In this document: piece after piece, positions 7,983-15,519 of the stretch
Numbering within the stretch: the first letter of the stretch is position 1
How the letters are laid out: each line of letters starts with the position of its first letter
Assembly: GCF_016722765.1 (NCBI RefSeq)
Contig: NZ_JAEQND010000002.1
Span: forward strand, 1 to 64,000
Length of the DNA stretch: 64,000 nt
Reading direction: 5' to 3'
Source of the DNA: Ramlibacter alkalitolerans
GTDB taxonomy: Bacteria > Pseudomonadota > Gammaproteobacteria > Burkholderiales > Burkholderiaceae_C
Made by a program: the position numbers and the translations under genes
The notes under the pieces: model-generated
Seen by the model: the letters and a program-made list of their open reading frames with translations, nothing else
Databases searched by the model: none
What the model was told of the DNA's origin: nothing

Positions 7983-9305
7983 TCAGGAATGCGCTGGTGA
8001 CGCGACGATCGTGCCGGCGCACTCGCCGAAGCCGATGCGGCGAAAGCCCTCGCGCTCGCAGGTGCCGCGCAGCATCAGCGTGTCGCCATCGGCGAGGAAC
8101 GCGCGGGTCTCGCCGTTCGGCAGCCGGATCGGCTCCTTGCCACCGCGCGTGAGCTCCAGCAGCGACCCGGCCTGGTCCGCGCCCGGGCCGGACAAGGTGC
8201 CCGATCCGAACAGGTCCCCTGCCTGCAGGTTGCAGCCACCGCTGGTGTGGTGCGCCACCAGTTGCGCGGGCGTCCAGAAAGCGGCCTCGTCCGCGCGTCC
8301 GCTCGAAATTCGCACGGCCGGCTCGCCGGCGGCGCGCATCGCCGCCGTCTGCAGCCAGGTCTCCAGCCGCACTGCCAGCGCTCCTTGCTCGCGCGTCGCA
8401 CGCGAGTCCAGGTAGGGCAGCGGTTCTTCCGAGCCGGCAGGCCGCTGCAGGGGCGCGCGGAAGGGCGCGAGCGCCTCCATCGTCACCACCCAGGGCGAAA
8501 GGGTGCTGGCGAAGTTCTTGGACAGGAAGGGCCCGAGCGGCTGGTATTCCCAGGACTGGATGTCGCGCGCGGACCAGTCGTTGAAGAGCGTCACGCCGAA
8601 CAGGTGGTCTTCCGCGGCGTCGATCGCGATCGGCTCGCCCAGCGCGTTGGGAGCGCCGATGAGGAATCCCAGTTCCACTTCGTAGTCGAGCCGTTGGCAG
8701 GGGCCGAAGGAGGGCCTCTGCGCTTCGGCGGCCTTGGTCTGCCCGAGCGGGCGGCGGATGGGCGTGCCGCTGGCGACGATGGACGAACTGCGGCCGTGAT
8801 AGCCGATCGGCACCCACTGGTAGTTGGGCAGCAGTGGGTTGTCGGGGCGGAACAGGCGGCCCACGGACGTCGCGTGGTGGATGCCCGTGTAGAAGTCGGT
8901 GTAGTCGCCGATCGCGCACGGCACGGTGAGTTCGATCCCGGACTGCGGCACGAGGCAGCGCTCCAGCGCCTGTTGCTGCGAGCTGCCGGTAGTCAATGCC
9001 TGCGACAGCGCGGCCCGCAGCGCGCGGCGCGGGCCGGGGGCCGCCGCCATGACGGTGTTGAGGTCGCCTGCAGCCAGCGCGTCCAGCGCGCTGGCCAGTG
9101 CCGGCGGCCACGCGCCGTGCTCGCGCGCAGCGCGCAGGTCCAGCACCTGGTCGCCGATCGCCACGCCGATGCGCCACGGCTCGCCCGTGCCGCAGCGGCG
9201 GAAGCGCCCGAACGGCAGGTTCTGGAGCGGGAAGTCGGTGGCGGCGTCGTTGGCCGACGCGACCCAGCTGCGCAGCGCCGGGTCGTGCGTGGCGTCGATG
9301 GACAT
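7983..9305 (-). CDS. fahA: fumarylacetoacetase
   Basis: A 440-residue protein that hydrolyses 4-fumarylacetoacetate to fumarate and acetoacetate, the last step of homogentisate-type catabolism. The small N-terminal domain precedes the FAH fold. Key segments are IGDYTDFYTGIHHATSVG (metal Asp and catalytic His region), YHGRSSSIVASG, the metal-binding YEVELGFLIG and FGVTLFNDWSARDIQSWEY, and GSGTLSGP near the C-terminus. Length is normal for the family. The start is 3 bp after the Bug gene stop, so it is third in the leftward operon that starts at 11290. No homogentisate dioxygenase or maleylacetoacetate isomerase is adjacent. Confidence 0.93.
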   Translation of the reverse strand: MSIDATHDPALRSWVASANDAATDFPLQNLPFGRFRRCGTGEPWRIGVAIGDQVLDLRAAREHGAWPPALASALDALAAGDLNTVMAAAPGPRRALRAALSQALTTGSSQQQALERCLVPQSGIELTVPCAIGDYTDFYTGIHHATSVGRLFRPDNPLLPNYQWVPIGYHGRSSSIVASGTPIRRPLGQTKAAEAQRPSFGPCQRLDYEVELGFLIGAPNALGEPIAIDAAEDHLFGVTLFNDWSARDIQSWEYQPLGPFLSKNFASTLSPWVVTMEALAPFRAPLQRPAGSEEPLPYLDSRATREQGALAVRLETWLQTAAMRAAGEPAVRISSGRADEAAFWTPAQLVAHHTSGGCNLQAGDLFGSGTLSGPGADQAGSLLELTRGGKEPIRLPNGETRAFLADGDTLMLRGTCEREGFRRIGFGECAGTIVASPAHS

Positions 9306-9307
9306 CG

Positions 9308-10285
9308 TCAATCCAGCTTGATGCCGGCCGACTGCACCAGCTTGCCCCAGCGGTCGCGTTCCTGCCGCGTGAAGGAGGCCATCTGCTGCGGCGTGCCGGG
9401 CATGGCTTCGAGACCCAGCGCCTGGAAGCGCGCCTTGACGGGCGTCGAGTCGAGCGCAGCCTGCAGCGCCTTGGCGTACTTCGCCACCGCATCGGCCGGC
9501 GTGCCGGCCGGCACCACCAGGCCTTGCCATGCGTACGCGGTGAAGTCCGTGAGGCCCTGCTCCGTCAGCGTGGGGATGTCCGGCATCGTCGCGAGCCGCG
9601 CCGGGCTGGCGACGCCGAGGGCGCGCAGCTTGCCGGCGGCGACGTACTGCTGCACGCTGGCCGTGTCGATGAGGCCGAAGGGCACCTGGCCGCCCAGCAG
9701 GTCCTGCACCGCCGGCGCGGCGCCCTTGTAGGCCACGTGCTGCAGCTTCAGGCCACTGCGTTCACGCAGCAGTTCGCCGGCGAGATGGTGCGGGCTGCCG
9801 ATGCCCGCGGAGGCGAAGCTCACCGGATTGGCCTGCGCCTTGGCCCAGGCGACGAACTCCTTGAAGTTCTTGGCCGGGACATTGGGATTCACCACCAGCA
9901 GCAGCGGGAAACGCGCCAGCATGCCGACCGGGATGAAGTCCTTCTCCGCGTTGTAGGGCAGCTTGGAGAACAGCCAGGGGTTGGCCGCCAGCGTGGCGAA
10001 GTCCGCCGTGAACAGCATGTGGCCGGCGTCGCGCGTGCTCGCCACATAGCCGGCGGCGATGTTGGTGGCCGCACCGGGCTTGTTGTTGATGATGATCGTC
10101 TGGCCCAGGGTCTTGCCCATGGCCTCGGCGACCGTGCGGGCCACCACGTCGGAGCCGCCGCCTGCGGCGTAGCCCACCACCCATTCGATCGGGCGGTTGT
10201 CCTGCGCCAGGAGCGCCGTGGGCGCGGCCGCCAGGGCCGCCACGGCCGTCAGCACGCTGCGGCGGGAAAGGTTCTTCAGGTTCAC
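9308..10285 (-). CDS. Bug/TctC family periplasmic binding protein
   Basis: A 325-residue tripartite tricarboxylate transporter receptor-type protein. A signal peptide (RRSVLTAVAALAAAPTALLAQ) precedes the mature RPIEWVVGYAAGGGSDVVAR, and the usual IIINNKPGAATNIAAGYVA, HVAYKGAAPAVQDLLGGQV and MPDIPTLTEQG blocks are present. Bug proteins bind carboxylates such as tricarboxylic or aromatic acids. No TctA/TctB membrane genes are nearby, which is usual for this expanded family. Its place between an MBL-fold protein and fumarylacetoacetase suggests binding of the aromatic or organic acid that the cluster degrades. Confidence 0.9.
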   Translation of the reverse strand: MNLKNLSRRSVLTAVAALAAAPTALLAQDNRPIEWVVGYAAGGGSDVVARTVAEAMGKTLGQTIIINNKPGAATNIAAGYVASTRDAGHMLFTADFATLAANPWLFSKLPYNAEKDFIPVGMLARFPLLLVVNPNVPAKNFKEFVAWAKAQANPVSFASAGIGSPHHLAGELLRERSGLKLQHVAYKGAAPAVQDLLGGQVPFGLIDTASVQQYVAAGKLRALGVASPARLATMPDIPTLTEQGLTDFTAYAWQGLVVPAGTPADAVAKYAKALQAALDSTPVKARFQALGLEAMPGTPQQMASFTRQERDRWGKLVQSAGIKLD

Positions 10286-10333
10286 GGTCTCTGTCTCCTC
10301 GGGTGGTCGAAAGGTTGGGGCGATGCGGGGGCT

Positions 10334-11290
10334 TCAGCCCTCGAGCGCGGCCCACATCTGGCGGTCGCGCTCGGCCGTCCAGATGCGCGGGTCGGGGTAC
10401 TGCGTGACTTCGTCGTAGCAGCGCGTCACGTCGAAAGGCATGCAATGGTCGAAGATGACCCAGTTGCCGTAGCGCGGCCTGAGCTGGGCCACGACGTCGC
10501 GGTACACGGCCTTCAGGTCCTTGCCGGCCTTCGCGCCGGCCTGCACCAGTTCGTGCACGTCGCTGATGAAGGCGCGCGTGCCGGCCAGCCCGCGCGAGAC
10601 CTGCTCGCGCGTCGTGAGGGCGGCACCGCGGCCGGGCACCAGCGCCACCGGATCGAGCTGGGCGAGCTTGTCGAGCGTCTGCGGCCAGTCGCGGAAGTAG
10701 GCGTCGCCGGCGTAGGGCGTCGCATCGAACTCCACCAGGTCGCCGGAGAAGAGGACGCGCTGCTGCGGCAGCCAGGCCACCGTGTCGCCCTTGGTGTGCC
10801 CGCGTCCGAGCTGCAGCAGCTGCACTTCGACCTTGCCGAGCCAGATGGACATCCGGCCCTCGAAGGTCATGGTGGGCCAGGTCAGGCCTTCCGGCACCGA
10901 TTCGGCGGCGCGGAACAGGCGCGGGAAGCGCCCGATCTCGCTGGCCTTGTCCTGCTCGCCGCGCTCCACGATCAGGTCGTAGGTGTCGCGGCTGGCGACG
11001 ATGTGCTCCGGGTCGTAGCCGGAGGCACCGAGCACGCGCACGGCGTGATAGTGGCTCAGCACGACGTACTTGATCGGCTTGTCCGTGACTTCGCGGATGC
11101 GGCGGACCACGTCCTGCGCCATCACCGGGGTGGCCTGGGTGTCGATCACCATCACGGCGTCGTCGCCGACGATCACGCCGGTGTTCGGGTCGCCTTCCGC
11201 CGTGTACGCGTAGGCGTTCGGCGAGAGCTGGACGAAGCTGACCTTCTTTTCTTCGAGGTCGGCCTGGGAGGCAAAGGCTTTGGTGCGCAT
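10334..11290 (-). CDS. metallo-beta-lactamase-fold protein with degenerate metal motif
   Basis: A 318-residue protein with the MBL fold: DPNTGVIVGDDAVMVIDTQA at the N-terminus, LGRGHTKGDTVAWLP (H165) and LFSGDLVEF (D184). The canonical HxHxDH is replaced by HYHAVR at residues 80-85: the first two histidines remain, but Asp and the last His are Val and Arg. Only one full metal site could form, so canonical dinuclear hydrolysis is doubtful. First gene of the leftward Bug/fumarylacetoacetase operon. Upstream lie a strong promoter and two IclR-type palindromes. Reaction unknown. Confidence 0.8.
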   Translation of the reverse strand: MRTKAFASQADLEEKKVSFVQLSPNAYAYTAEGDPNTGVIVGDDAVMVIDTQATPVMAQDVVRRIREVTDKPIKYVVLSHYHAVRVLGASGYDPEHIVASRDTYDLIVERGEQDKASEIGRFPRLFRAAESVPEGLTWPTMTFEGRMSIWLGKVEVQLLQLGRGHTKGDTVAWLPQQRVLFSGDLVEFDATPYAGDAYFRDWPQTLDKLAQLDPVALVPGRGAALTTREQVSRGLAGTRAFISDVHELVQAGAKAGKDLKAVYRDVVAQLRPRYGNWVIFDHCMPFDVTRCYDEVTQYPDPRIWTAERDRQMWAALEG

Positions 11291-11317
11291 GGGGGAGTCG
11301 GTCCTGATTTGCTGATT

Positions 11318-11331
11318 GCAAACGCGTTTGC
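11318..11331. promoter_or_regulatory. IclR-type operator, site 1
   Basis: GCAAACGCGTTTGC is a perfect 14-bp palindrome just downstream of the -10 box of the leftward promoter, covering the expected transcription start of the MBL/Bug/fahA operon. It matches site 2 (11362-11373) and, in 12 of 14 positions, the site at 5484-5497. Confidence 0.65.
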
Positions 11332-11334
11332 GGA

Positions 11335-11364
11335 ATCATAGCGGTCCGGCGCGAGGGTTGTCAA
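11335..11364 (-). promoter_or_regulatory. strong sigma-70 promoter of the MBL/Bug/fahA operon
   Basis: Read on the minus strand, TTGACA (11364-11359) is a perfect -35 and TATGAT (11340-11335) is a five-of-six -10, with 18 bp between them. One IclR-type palindrome overlaps the -35 and another follows the -10, so bound regulator would block RNA polymerase. Confidence 0.65.
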
Positions 11365-11373
11365 ACGCGTTTG
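11362..11373. promoter_or_regulatory. IclR-type operator, site 2
   Basis: CAAACGCGTTTG is a perfect 12-bp palindrome. It overlaps the -35 of the leftward promoter and ends 19 bp before the IclR start codon, so it could serve both control of the operon and autoregulation. Confidence 0.65.
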
Positions 11374-11392
11374 CAATGAACAAAATCAGGGG

Positions 11393-12217
11393 ATGCCCGC
11401 ATCTGCCAGGAACCAGCCCGCCGCCGAAGAGGCCGAAGACAGCCGCCGCGCGGTGCAGTCCGTGGAGGTCGGGGGCCGGCTGCTGCTTGCCCTGGCCGAG
11501 AGCCCGGGCGCCCTGCCGCTCAAGGAGCTCGCCGCGCGCGCCGGGCTGGTGGCGTCGCGGGCGCACCCTTACCTCGTGAGCTTCCAGCGGCTCGGGCTGG
11601 TGGAGCAGGAGGCGGGGAGTGGCTACTACGCGCTGGGTGCGGCGGCCCTGCAGATCGGCCTGGCCTGCCTGCACCAGCTCGATCCGCTCAAGGCCGCCGA
11701 ACCGGCGGCGCAGGAGCTGGCCCACAGCACCGGCTACGCCGTGGCGATCGCGGTCTGGGGAAACTTCGGGCCGACGATCGTGCGCCTGATCGAGGCGCAG
11801 CAACCCTTGCACATCATGCTGCGGGTGGGCAGCGTGATGTCCGTGCTCGGCACGGCGACGGGGCGGGCGTTCGCGGCCGCACTGCCGACCGACATGCTCG
11901 AGCGCGCGGTGACGCTTTCACAAGGCCAGGAAGTCGGCGCCACGCGCGTCGGCGCCAAGGCTTGGCGCAAGGAAGTCGAGGAGGTCGCCGCGGAAGTGAA
12001 GCGCCACGGCGTCTCGCGTGCAGCGGGACGGCCGATCCCGGGCGTGAATGCGTTCAGCGCCGCGGCCTTCGACCACGAGGGCCATTGCGCGCTGGTGCTC
12101 ACCGCCCTCGATCACGAGGACCGGCTCAAGGCGGACTGGAACGGCGCCGGCGCGCGTGCAGTGCGCGATGCAGCGGCGGCCATCACGCGACGGCTCGGCG
12201 GCGCCGCGGCTCGGTAG
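11393..12217 (+). CDS. IclR family transcriptional regulator
   Basis: A 274-residue regulator. The N-terminal winged helix (about 18-80) has AVQSVEVGGRLLLALAESPG, LPLKELAARAGLVASRAHPY and LVSFQRLGLVEQEAGSGYYALG. The C-terminal ligand-binding domain (about 95-265) includes MLRVGSVMSVLGTATGRAFAA and GVNAFSAAAFDHEG. Two palindromes of the family's inverted-repeat style lie between it and the divergent operon, and a third lies before the VOC/hydroxylase operon at 5560. It is therefore the likely common controller of this block, with a catabolic intermediate as ligand. Confidence 0.9.
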   Translation: MPASARNQPAAEEAEDSRRAVQSVEVGGRLLLALAESPGALPLKELAARAGLVASRAHPYLVSFQRLGLVEQEAGSGYYALGAAALQIGLACLHQLDPLKAAEPAAQELAHSTGYAVAIAVWGNFGPTIVRLIEAQQPLHIMLRVGSVMSVLGTATGRAFAAALPTDMLERAVTLSQGQEVGATRVGAKAWRKEVEEVAAEVKRHGVSRAAGRPIPGVNAFSAAAFDHEGHCALVLTALDHEDRLKADWNGAGARAVRDAAAAITRRLGGAAAR

Positions 12218-12302
12218 ACGCCCATTCGGCACCCCCCGCGCAGGCAGGGGTCCAGAGCACGCGCGCAGCGCGTGCACGCAACAGCAGCGACAATTGCCAC
12301 CA

Positions 12303-13205
12303 ATGTCTTCCGGTGTGCTTCAAGCGGCCCTCGCGTACGCGATGTGGGGCCTGTTCCCGCTGTACTTCCACCTCGTGTCGGCTGTCGCACCACTGGAGAT
12401 CGTGCTCCAGCGCTCGCTGTGGTCCCTGGCGTTCGTGCTCGTGCTGCTCACGGTGCTGCGGCGCTGGACCTGGTTGCGGGGCGTCGTGCGACGCCCCAGG
12501 ACCGTGGCCACGTTCGCACTGAGCGCGCTGCTGCTTTCGGCCAACTGGCTGGTCTATGTCTGGGCGGTCAACCACGGCCGCGTCGTCGATTCGAGCCTGG
12601 GTTACTTCATCACGCCTCTTTTCAACGTGCTGCTCGGCTACTTCGTGCTGCAGGAGCGGCCGCGCCGCGCCCAGTGGTGCGCGCTTTCCGTAGCGGCCGC
12701 TGGTGTGCTGTGGCTGGCCATCGTCGCCGGCTCGCTGCCGTGGGTCGGGCTGGTCCTTGCCGCCACCTTCGGGATCTACGGCTTGATGCGCAAGACCGCG
12801 CCGCTCGGTGCGCTCGAGGGCCTGGCGCTCGAGACGCTGCTGCTCGCACCCCTCGCTGCGGGCCTGCTCGCCTGGCAAACGTCGCACACCGGCAGCACCG
12901 TGGGCGGTGACGTCGCATTGCTGGGTCTCCTGGCCTTGTCGGGCCCGCTGACCGTCCTGCCCCTGCTGCTTTTTGCCGCGGGGGCCCGGCGCATCCCGCT
13001 GACGACGCTGGGCCTGCTGCAATACATCGGCCCCACCATCCAGTTCGCGCTCGGCGTGTGGTTGTTCCACGAGCCGTTCGCCGGACTGCGTCTTGTCGGC
13101 TTCGTGTTGATCTGGCTGGCGCTGGTGATCTACACCGCGGAAAGCTGGGTGGCGATGCGACGGCGCCGCTCGATGGAACCCGTCACTGCCGAGGCGCGGG
13201 CCTGA
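12303..13205 (+). CDS. rarD: RarD-type EamA transporter
   Basis: A 300-residue, roughly ten-helix protein of the RarD branch of the drug/metabolite transporter superfamily. Diagnostic stretches are the opening YAMWGLFPLYFHLVSAVAPLE, QRSLWSLAFV, NWLVYVWAVNHGRVVDSSLG with YFITPLFNVLLGY, and GLLQYIGPTIQFALGVWLFH near the end. It sits in the inner membrane; the substrate of RarD is unsettled. It is transcribed alone after the IclR gene with an 85-bp gap that shows no clear promoter. Confidence 0.92.
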   Translation: MSSGVLQAALAYAMWGLFPLYFHLVSAVAPLEIVLQRSLWSLAFVLVLLTVLRRWTWLRGVVRRPRTVATFALSALLLSANWLVYVWAVNHGRVVDSSLGYFITPLFNVLLGYFVLQERPRRAQWCALSVAAAGVLWLAIVAGSLPWVGLVLAATFGIYGLMRKTAPLGALEGLALETLLLAPLAAGLLAWQTSHTGSTVGGDVALLGLLALSGPLTVLPLLLFAAGARRIPLTTLGLLQYIGPTIQFALGVWLFHEPFAGLRLVGFVLIWLALVIYTAESWVAMRRRRSMEPVTAEARA

Positions 13206-13235
13206 GTCGCGCGCGCCGGCACGCGACGGCCCTGC

Positions 13236-13517
13236 TCAGCGCAGCGCCCGCGCCAGGAGGAAGCCGAGCGAGAACGCCGCGGCCAGGCAGGTGAGCGGCT
13301 TGTTCAGCACGCGCTCGCGCAAGTGCTCGCCGGCGCCGCTGAACGCCGAGTCCCTGGAGCGGATCGGCGCGAGAGCGAAGGTGTTGATGCGTTCGCCATC
13401 CGGCTGCCCGTCGAGCGGCGCCACGCTGGCGACCGGAATCACGGCGACGGGCTCGTCGCTGTCGACCTCCGGCACCGGGATGGAAGAGGCGAGGGTTGCG
13501 GGGGAGCTCGATTTCAT
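13236..13517 (-). CDS. small membrane-anchored hypothetical protein
   Basis: A 93-residue protein. Most of it is polar and Pro/Ala/Ser-rich; only the C-terminus (LNKPLTCLAAAFSLGFLLARALR) forms a membrane helix. This tail resembles the C-terminal anchor of the ElaB/YqjD/DUF883 ribosome-associated proteins, but the rest does not match, so the similarity may be only the anchor. Monocistronic, convergent with rarD. Confidence 0.55.
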   Translation of the reverse strand: MKSSSPATLASSIPVPEVDSDEPVAVIPVASVAPLDGQPDGERINTFALAPIRSRDSAFSGAGEHLRERVLNKPLTCLAAAFSLGFLLARALR

Positions 13518-13623
13518 GGGGGTCCGTCCTGGCTGCTTCGCTCGAGTCTAGGACCGCTGGCGCTACGGCCGTGTAGGCGCACGCCGGTTGTGGCGCTTCG
13601 CCGTGATGCGCAGGTGCCGGCCG

Positions 13624-13851
13624 TCACTCCGGCCGGAGCACGGCCCGCACGAGGCGTCGCGCCAGCGGGCCGACAAGCAGCACGATCGGGAAGGCCAGTA
13701 GCCACGCTGCAAGCCATGACCTGGCCCAGAGCCTCGGGAATCCCGCCCCGATGCCGCTCGCGAGCCCGGCGGAGACTCCCGAGACCACGAGCGACATCAG
13801 CCCCGAGAGGACCAGGCCGAACAGGACCGGCTCGAACTTCCTCGGAATCAT
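13624..13851 (-). CDS. DUF2798 family membrane protein
   Basis: A 75-residue protein with two predicted helices (FGLVLSGLMSLVVSGVSAGLA and WLAAWLLAFPIVLLVGPLARR), the size and pattern of DUF2798. The start ATG overlaps the stop of the flavodoxin-like reductase (ATGA), so it is the third gene of the SoxR-box operon starting at 14979. Function unknown; cotranscription suggests a membrane partner in redox or efflux stress. Confidence 0.75.
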   Translation of the reverse strand: MIPRKFEPVLFGLVLSGLMSLVVSGVSAGLASGIGAGFPRLWARSWLAAWLLAFPIVLLVGPLARRLVRAVLRPE

Positions 13852-14438
13852 GCTGCCGCCTCCGCTTCCGGCGCGCAGGTCATGCACGACAGCGCGCCCG
13901 CGATGTTGGCTCCGAACATTCGCGCCGTCTTGAGATCGCCCGGCGCGAAGCCACCCGCGCCCGGACCGGAATGCCCGGCCTGCGCCATCAGGCCCGACCA
14001 GGAACCCAGCCGGTTGGCGGCCTGGTCTTCGGGGATCCCGGCGTGCTGCTCGGGGAGGATGGCGTTGCCCACCCAGAACATGCCGTGCTGCATGGCGAAC
14101 ACGAACATCGACATCAGCGTCGACTGCTTGTCGCCCGAAGGCAGGGCAGAGACGGTGAAGCCCGAGGCGAGCCGGCCCTTCAGCGCGTGCGATTTCCAGA
14201 GCCGGCCGGTCGCGTCCATGAACGACTTGAACGTGCCCGAGACGCCGCCCAGGTAGGTGGGCGATCCGAAGACGAAGCCGTCGAACGCCAGCAGACGCTC
14301 GGGCGCGGCGACCAGGTCCTCGGCTCTCAGCAAGGTGGTCTGCACCCCTGGCGCCGTCCTCGCGCCTTCGGCGACGAGTTCCGCGATGCGGCGGGTGTTG
14401 CCGTGGGCACTGTGGTAGATGACTGCGAGCTTCTTCAC
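13848..14438 (-). CDS. flavodoxin-like NAD(P)H:quinone oxidoreductase / NADPH-dependent FMN reductase
   Basis: A 196-residue WrbA/flavodoxin-fold protein. The FMN-phosphate loop is YHSAHGNTRRIAE at residues 8-20, followed by DGFVFGSPTYLGGVSGTFKSF, the second FMN-binding region. Proteins of this fold reduce quinones or flavins by two electrons and so limit redox cycling. The start is GTG at 14438, supported by AAAGGA 8 bp upstream; an ATG further up is out of place for the fold. A Cys pair (SCMTC) sits at the C-terminus. It follows DUF2938 (43-bp gap) and overlaps DUF2798, under a MerR-type promoter at 15016-15046. Confidence 0.85.
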   Translation of the reverse strand: MKKLAVIYHSAHGNTRRIAELVAEGARTAPGVQTTLLRAEDLVAAPERLLAFDGFVFGSPTYLGGVSGTFKSFMDATGRLWKSHALKGRLASGFTVSALPSGDKQSTLMSMFVFAMQHGMFWVGNAILPEQHAGIPEDQAANRLGSWSGLMAQAGHSGPGAGGFAPGDLKTARMFGANIAGALSCMTCAPEAEAAA

Positions 14439-14481
14439 TGGAAGGGTCCTTTGTGTGGGGTGGATTTCGGGGACGGGTTCC

Positions 14482-14979
14482 TCATCGCGAGATCCAGGCG
14501 AGGAGGAGGGCGGACAGGTAGAGACCCAGTCCGAACACAGCGTGGTTGGCCAGGCTGCGGGCCCGGTTCCTGGCCGGCGCCGGCGTCTTCGAAGCGGCGA
14601 TGCCCGCGCCCATCGCGGGCTGCATGAGGAGCCAGGGCGCGGCGACCGTCGCAAGGCCGACGGCGAGCGCTGGCACCAGGGAGGGGGTGCGCGTCCACTC
14701 GAGGCCGAAGAGGGCGACGAGGACGGCGGCAAAGGCAACGCCGCTCGCGTAGTGCGTCAGCCACCCGAGCGCCAGTTCGCCCCGGACCGGAGCGGCCTTG
14801 CCGATCGACGCATGCAGGAAGACGCCGCGGGGCCAGTGCCCGACCCATCGGCCGAGCAGGGCGAAGTCGAGGGTGGCGACGCCGAGCCGGCCGAGCAGGG
14901 CCAGCCAAAGGTCCATGGCGGCTGTGGCGCCGACGCCGATGAGGGCGGTGCGGGCGACGTGTTCGATGGTGAGGTTCAT
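14482..14979 (-). CDS. DUF2938 family membrane protein
   Basis: A 165-residue protein with about four hydrophobic helices (TALIGVGATAAMDLWLALLG, GWLTHYASGVAFAAVLVALFG, PSLVPALAVGLATVAAPWLL, HAVFGLGLYLSALLLAW), consistent with DUF2938. First gene of a leftward operon with a quinone reductase and DUF2798. The ATG at 14979 follows AGGAACCCCC; an upstream in-frame ATG at 15030 would fall in the promoter. Function unknown, but expression should follow the SoxR-type box upstream. Confidence 0.8.
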   Translation of the reverse strand: MNLTIEHVARTALIGVGATAAMDLWLALLGRLGVATLDFALLGRWVGHWPRGVFLHASIGKAAPVRGELALGWLTHYASGVAFAAVLVALFGLEWTRTPSLVPALAVGLATVAAPWLLMQPAMGAGIAASKTPAPARNRARSLANHAVFGLGLYLSALLLAWISR

Positions 14980-15015
14980 GGGGGTTCCTGGTTGACGGGA
15001 AGCAGTCCGGCCGCC

Positions 15016-15046
15016 ACTATGCAAGTTCAAGTCGACTTGAGGTCAA
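15016..15046 (-). promoter_or_regulatory. MerR-type promoter with SoxR-like box
   Basis: Read on the minus strand, TTGACC (15046-15041) and CATAGT (15021-15016) are separated by 19 bp, the long spacer typical of MerR-activated promoters. The spacer holds the perfect palindrome TCAAGTCGACTTGA (15027-15040). The stretch TTGACCTCAAGTcgACTTGA differs from the known E. coli soxS operator core CCTCAAGTTAACTTGAGG mainly in the central dinucleotide. It should drive the DUF2938/quinone reductase operon and be bound by the divergent MerR protein. Confidence 0.7.
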
Positions 15047-15057
15047 GAGGTTTGTTC

Positions 15058-15519
15058 ATGGACATCGCCGAAGTCGCCAGGCGGTCCGGCGTGCCGGCTT
15101 CCGCGCTGCGCTACTACGAGGAAAAGGGGCTGATCGCCTCGATGGGACGCGCCGGCCTGCGCAGGACCTTCCCCGAGCTGGTGCTGGACCAGCTCTCGCT
15201 CATCGCGCTGGGCCAGGCAGCCGGCTTCTCCCTCGACGAGATCAAGGGCATGTTCTCCGCCCGCGGGCGCGCCAACATCGATCGCGCGGCCCTGGTGGCC
15301 AAGGCCGACGAGATCGACCTCACCATCCAGCGGCTGCAGGCGCTGAGCAAGGGCTTGCGCCATGCGGCGGTGTGCCCGGCCGCGAACCACTCCGAATGCC
15401 CCACCTTCCAGCGCCTTCTGCGGGCTGCCGGGGCGGGAAAGCTTGCCCCGGCAGCGAGGAAGCGCACCGTCTCGCCCGCCAGGAAGGCCGGCGCGGCGAA
15501 ATCAGCAGGGAAACCATGA
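15058..15519 (+). CDS. MerR family regulator, SoxR-related but without the Fe-S cysteine cluster
   Basis: A 153-residue MerR protein. The DNA-binding part is DIAEVARRSGVPASALRYYEEKGL, with ASMGRAGLRRTFPELV as wing, followed by the dimer helix (residues about 80-105). SoxR carries CxxCxCx5C after this helix for a [2Fe-2S] cluster. Here only C106 and C114 are present, in VCPAANHSECPTF, so a thiol/disulfide or metal signal is more likely than an Fe-S one. The tail is Lys/Ala-rich. It overlaps osmC-like by ATGA. The ATG at 15058 follows AAGAGG. Probably activates the divergent operon and controls itself. Confidence 0.85.
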   Translation: MDIAEVARRSGVPASALRYYEEKGLIASMGRAGLRRTFPELVLDQLSLIALGQAAGFSLDEIKGMFSARGRANIDRAALVAKADEIDLTIQRLQALSKGLRHAAVCPAANHSECPTFQRLLRAAGAGKLAPAARKRTVSPARKAGAAKSAGKP

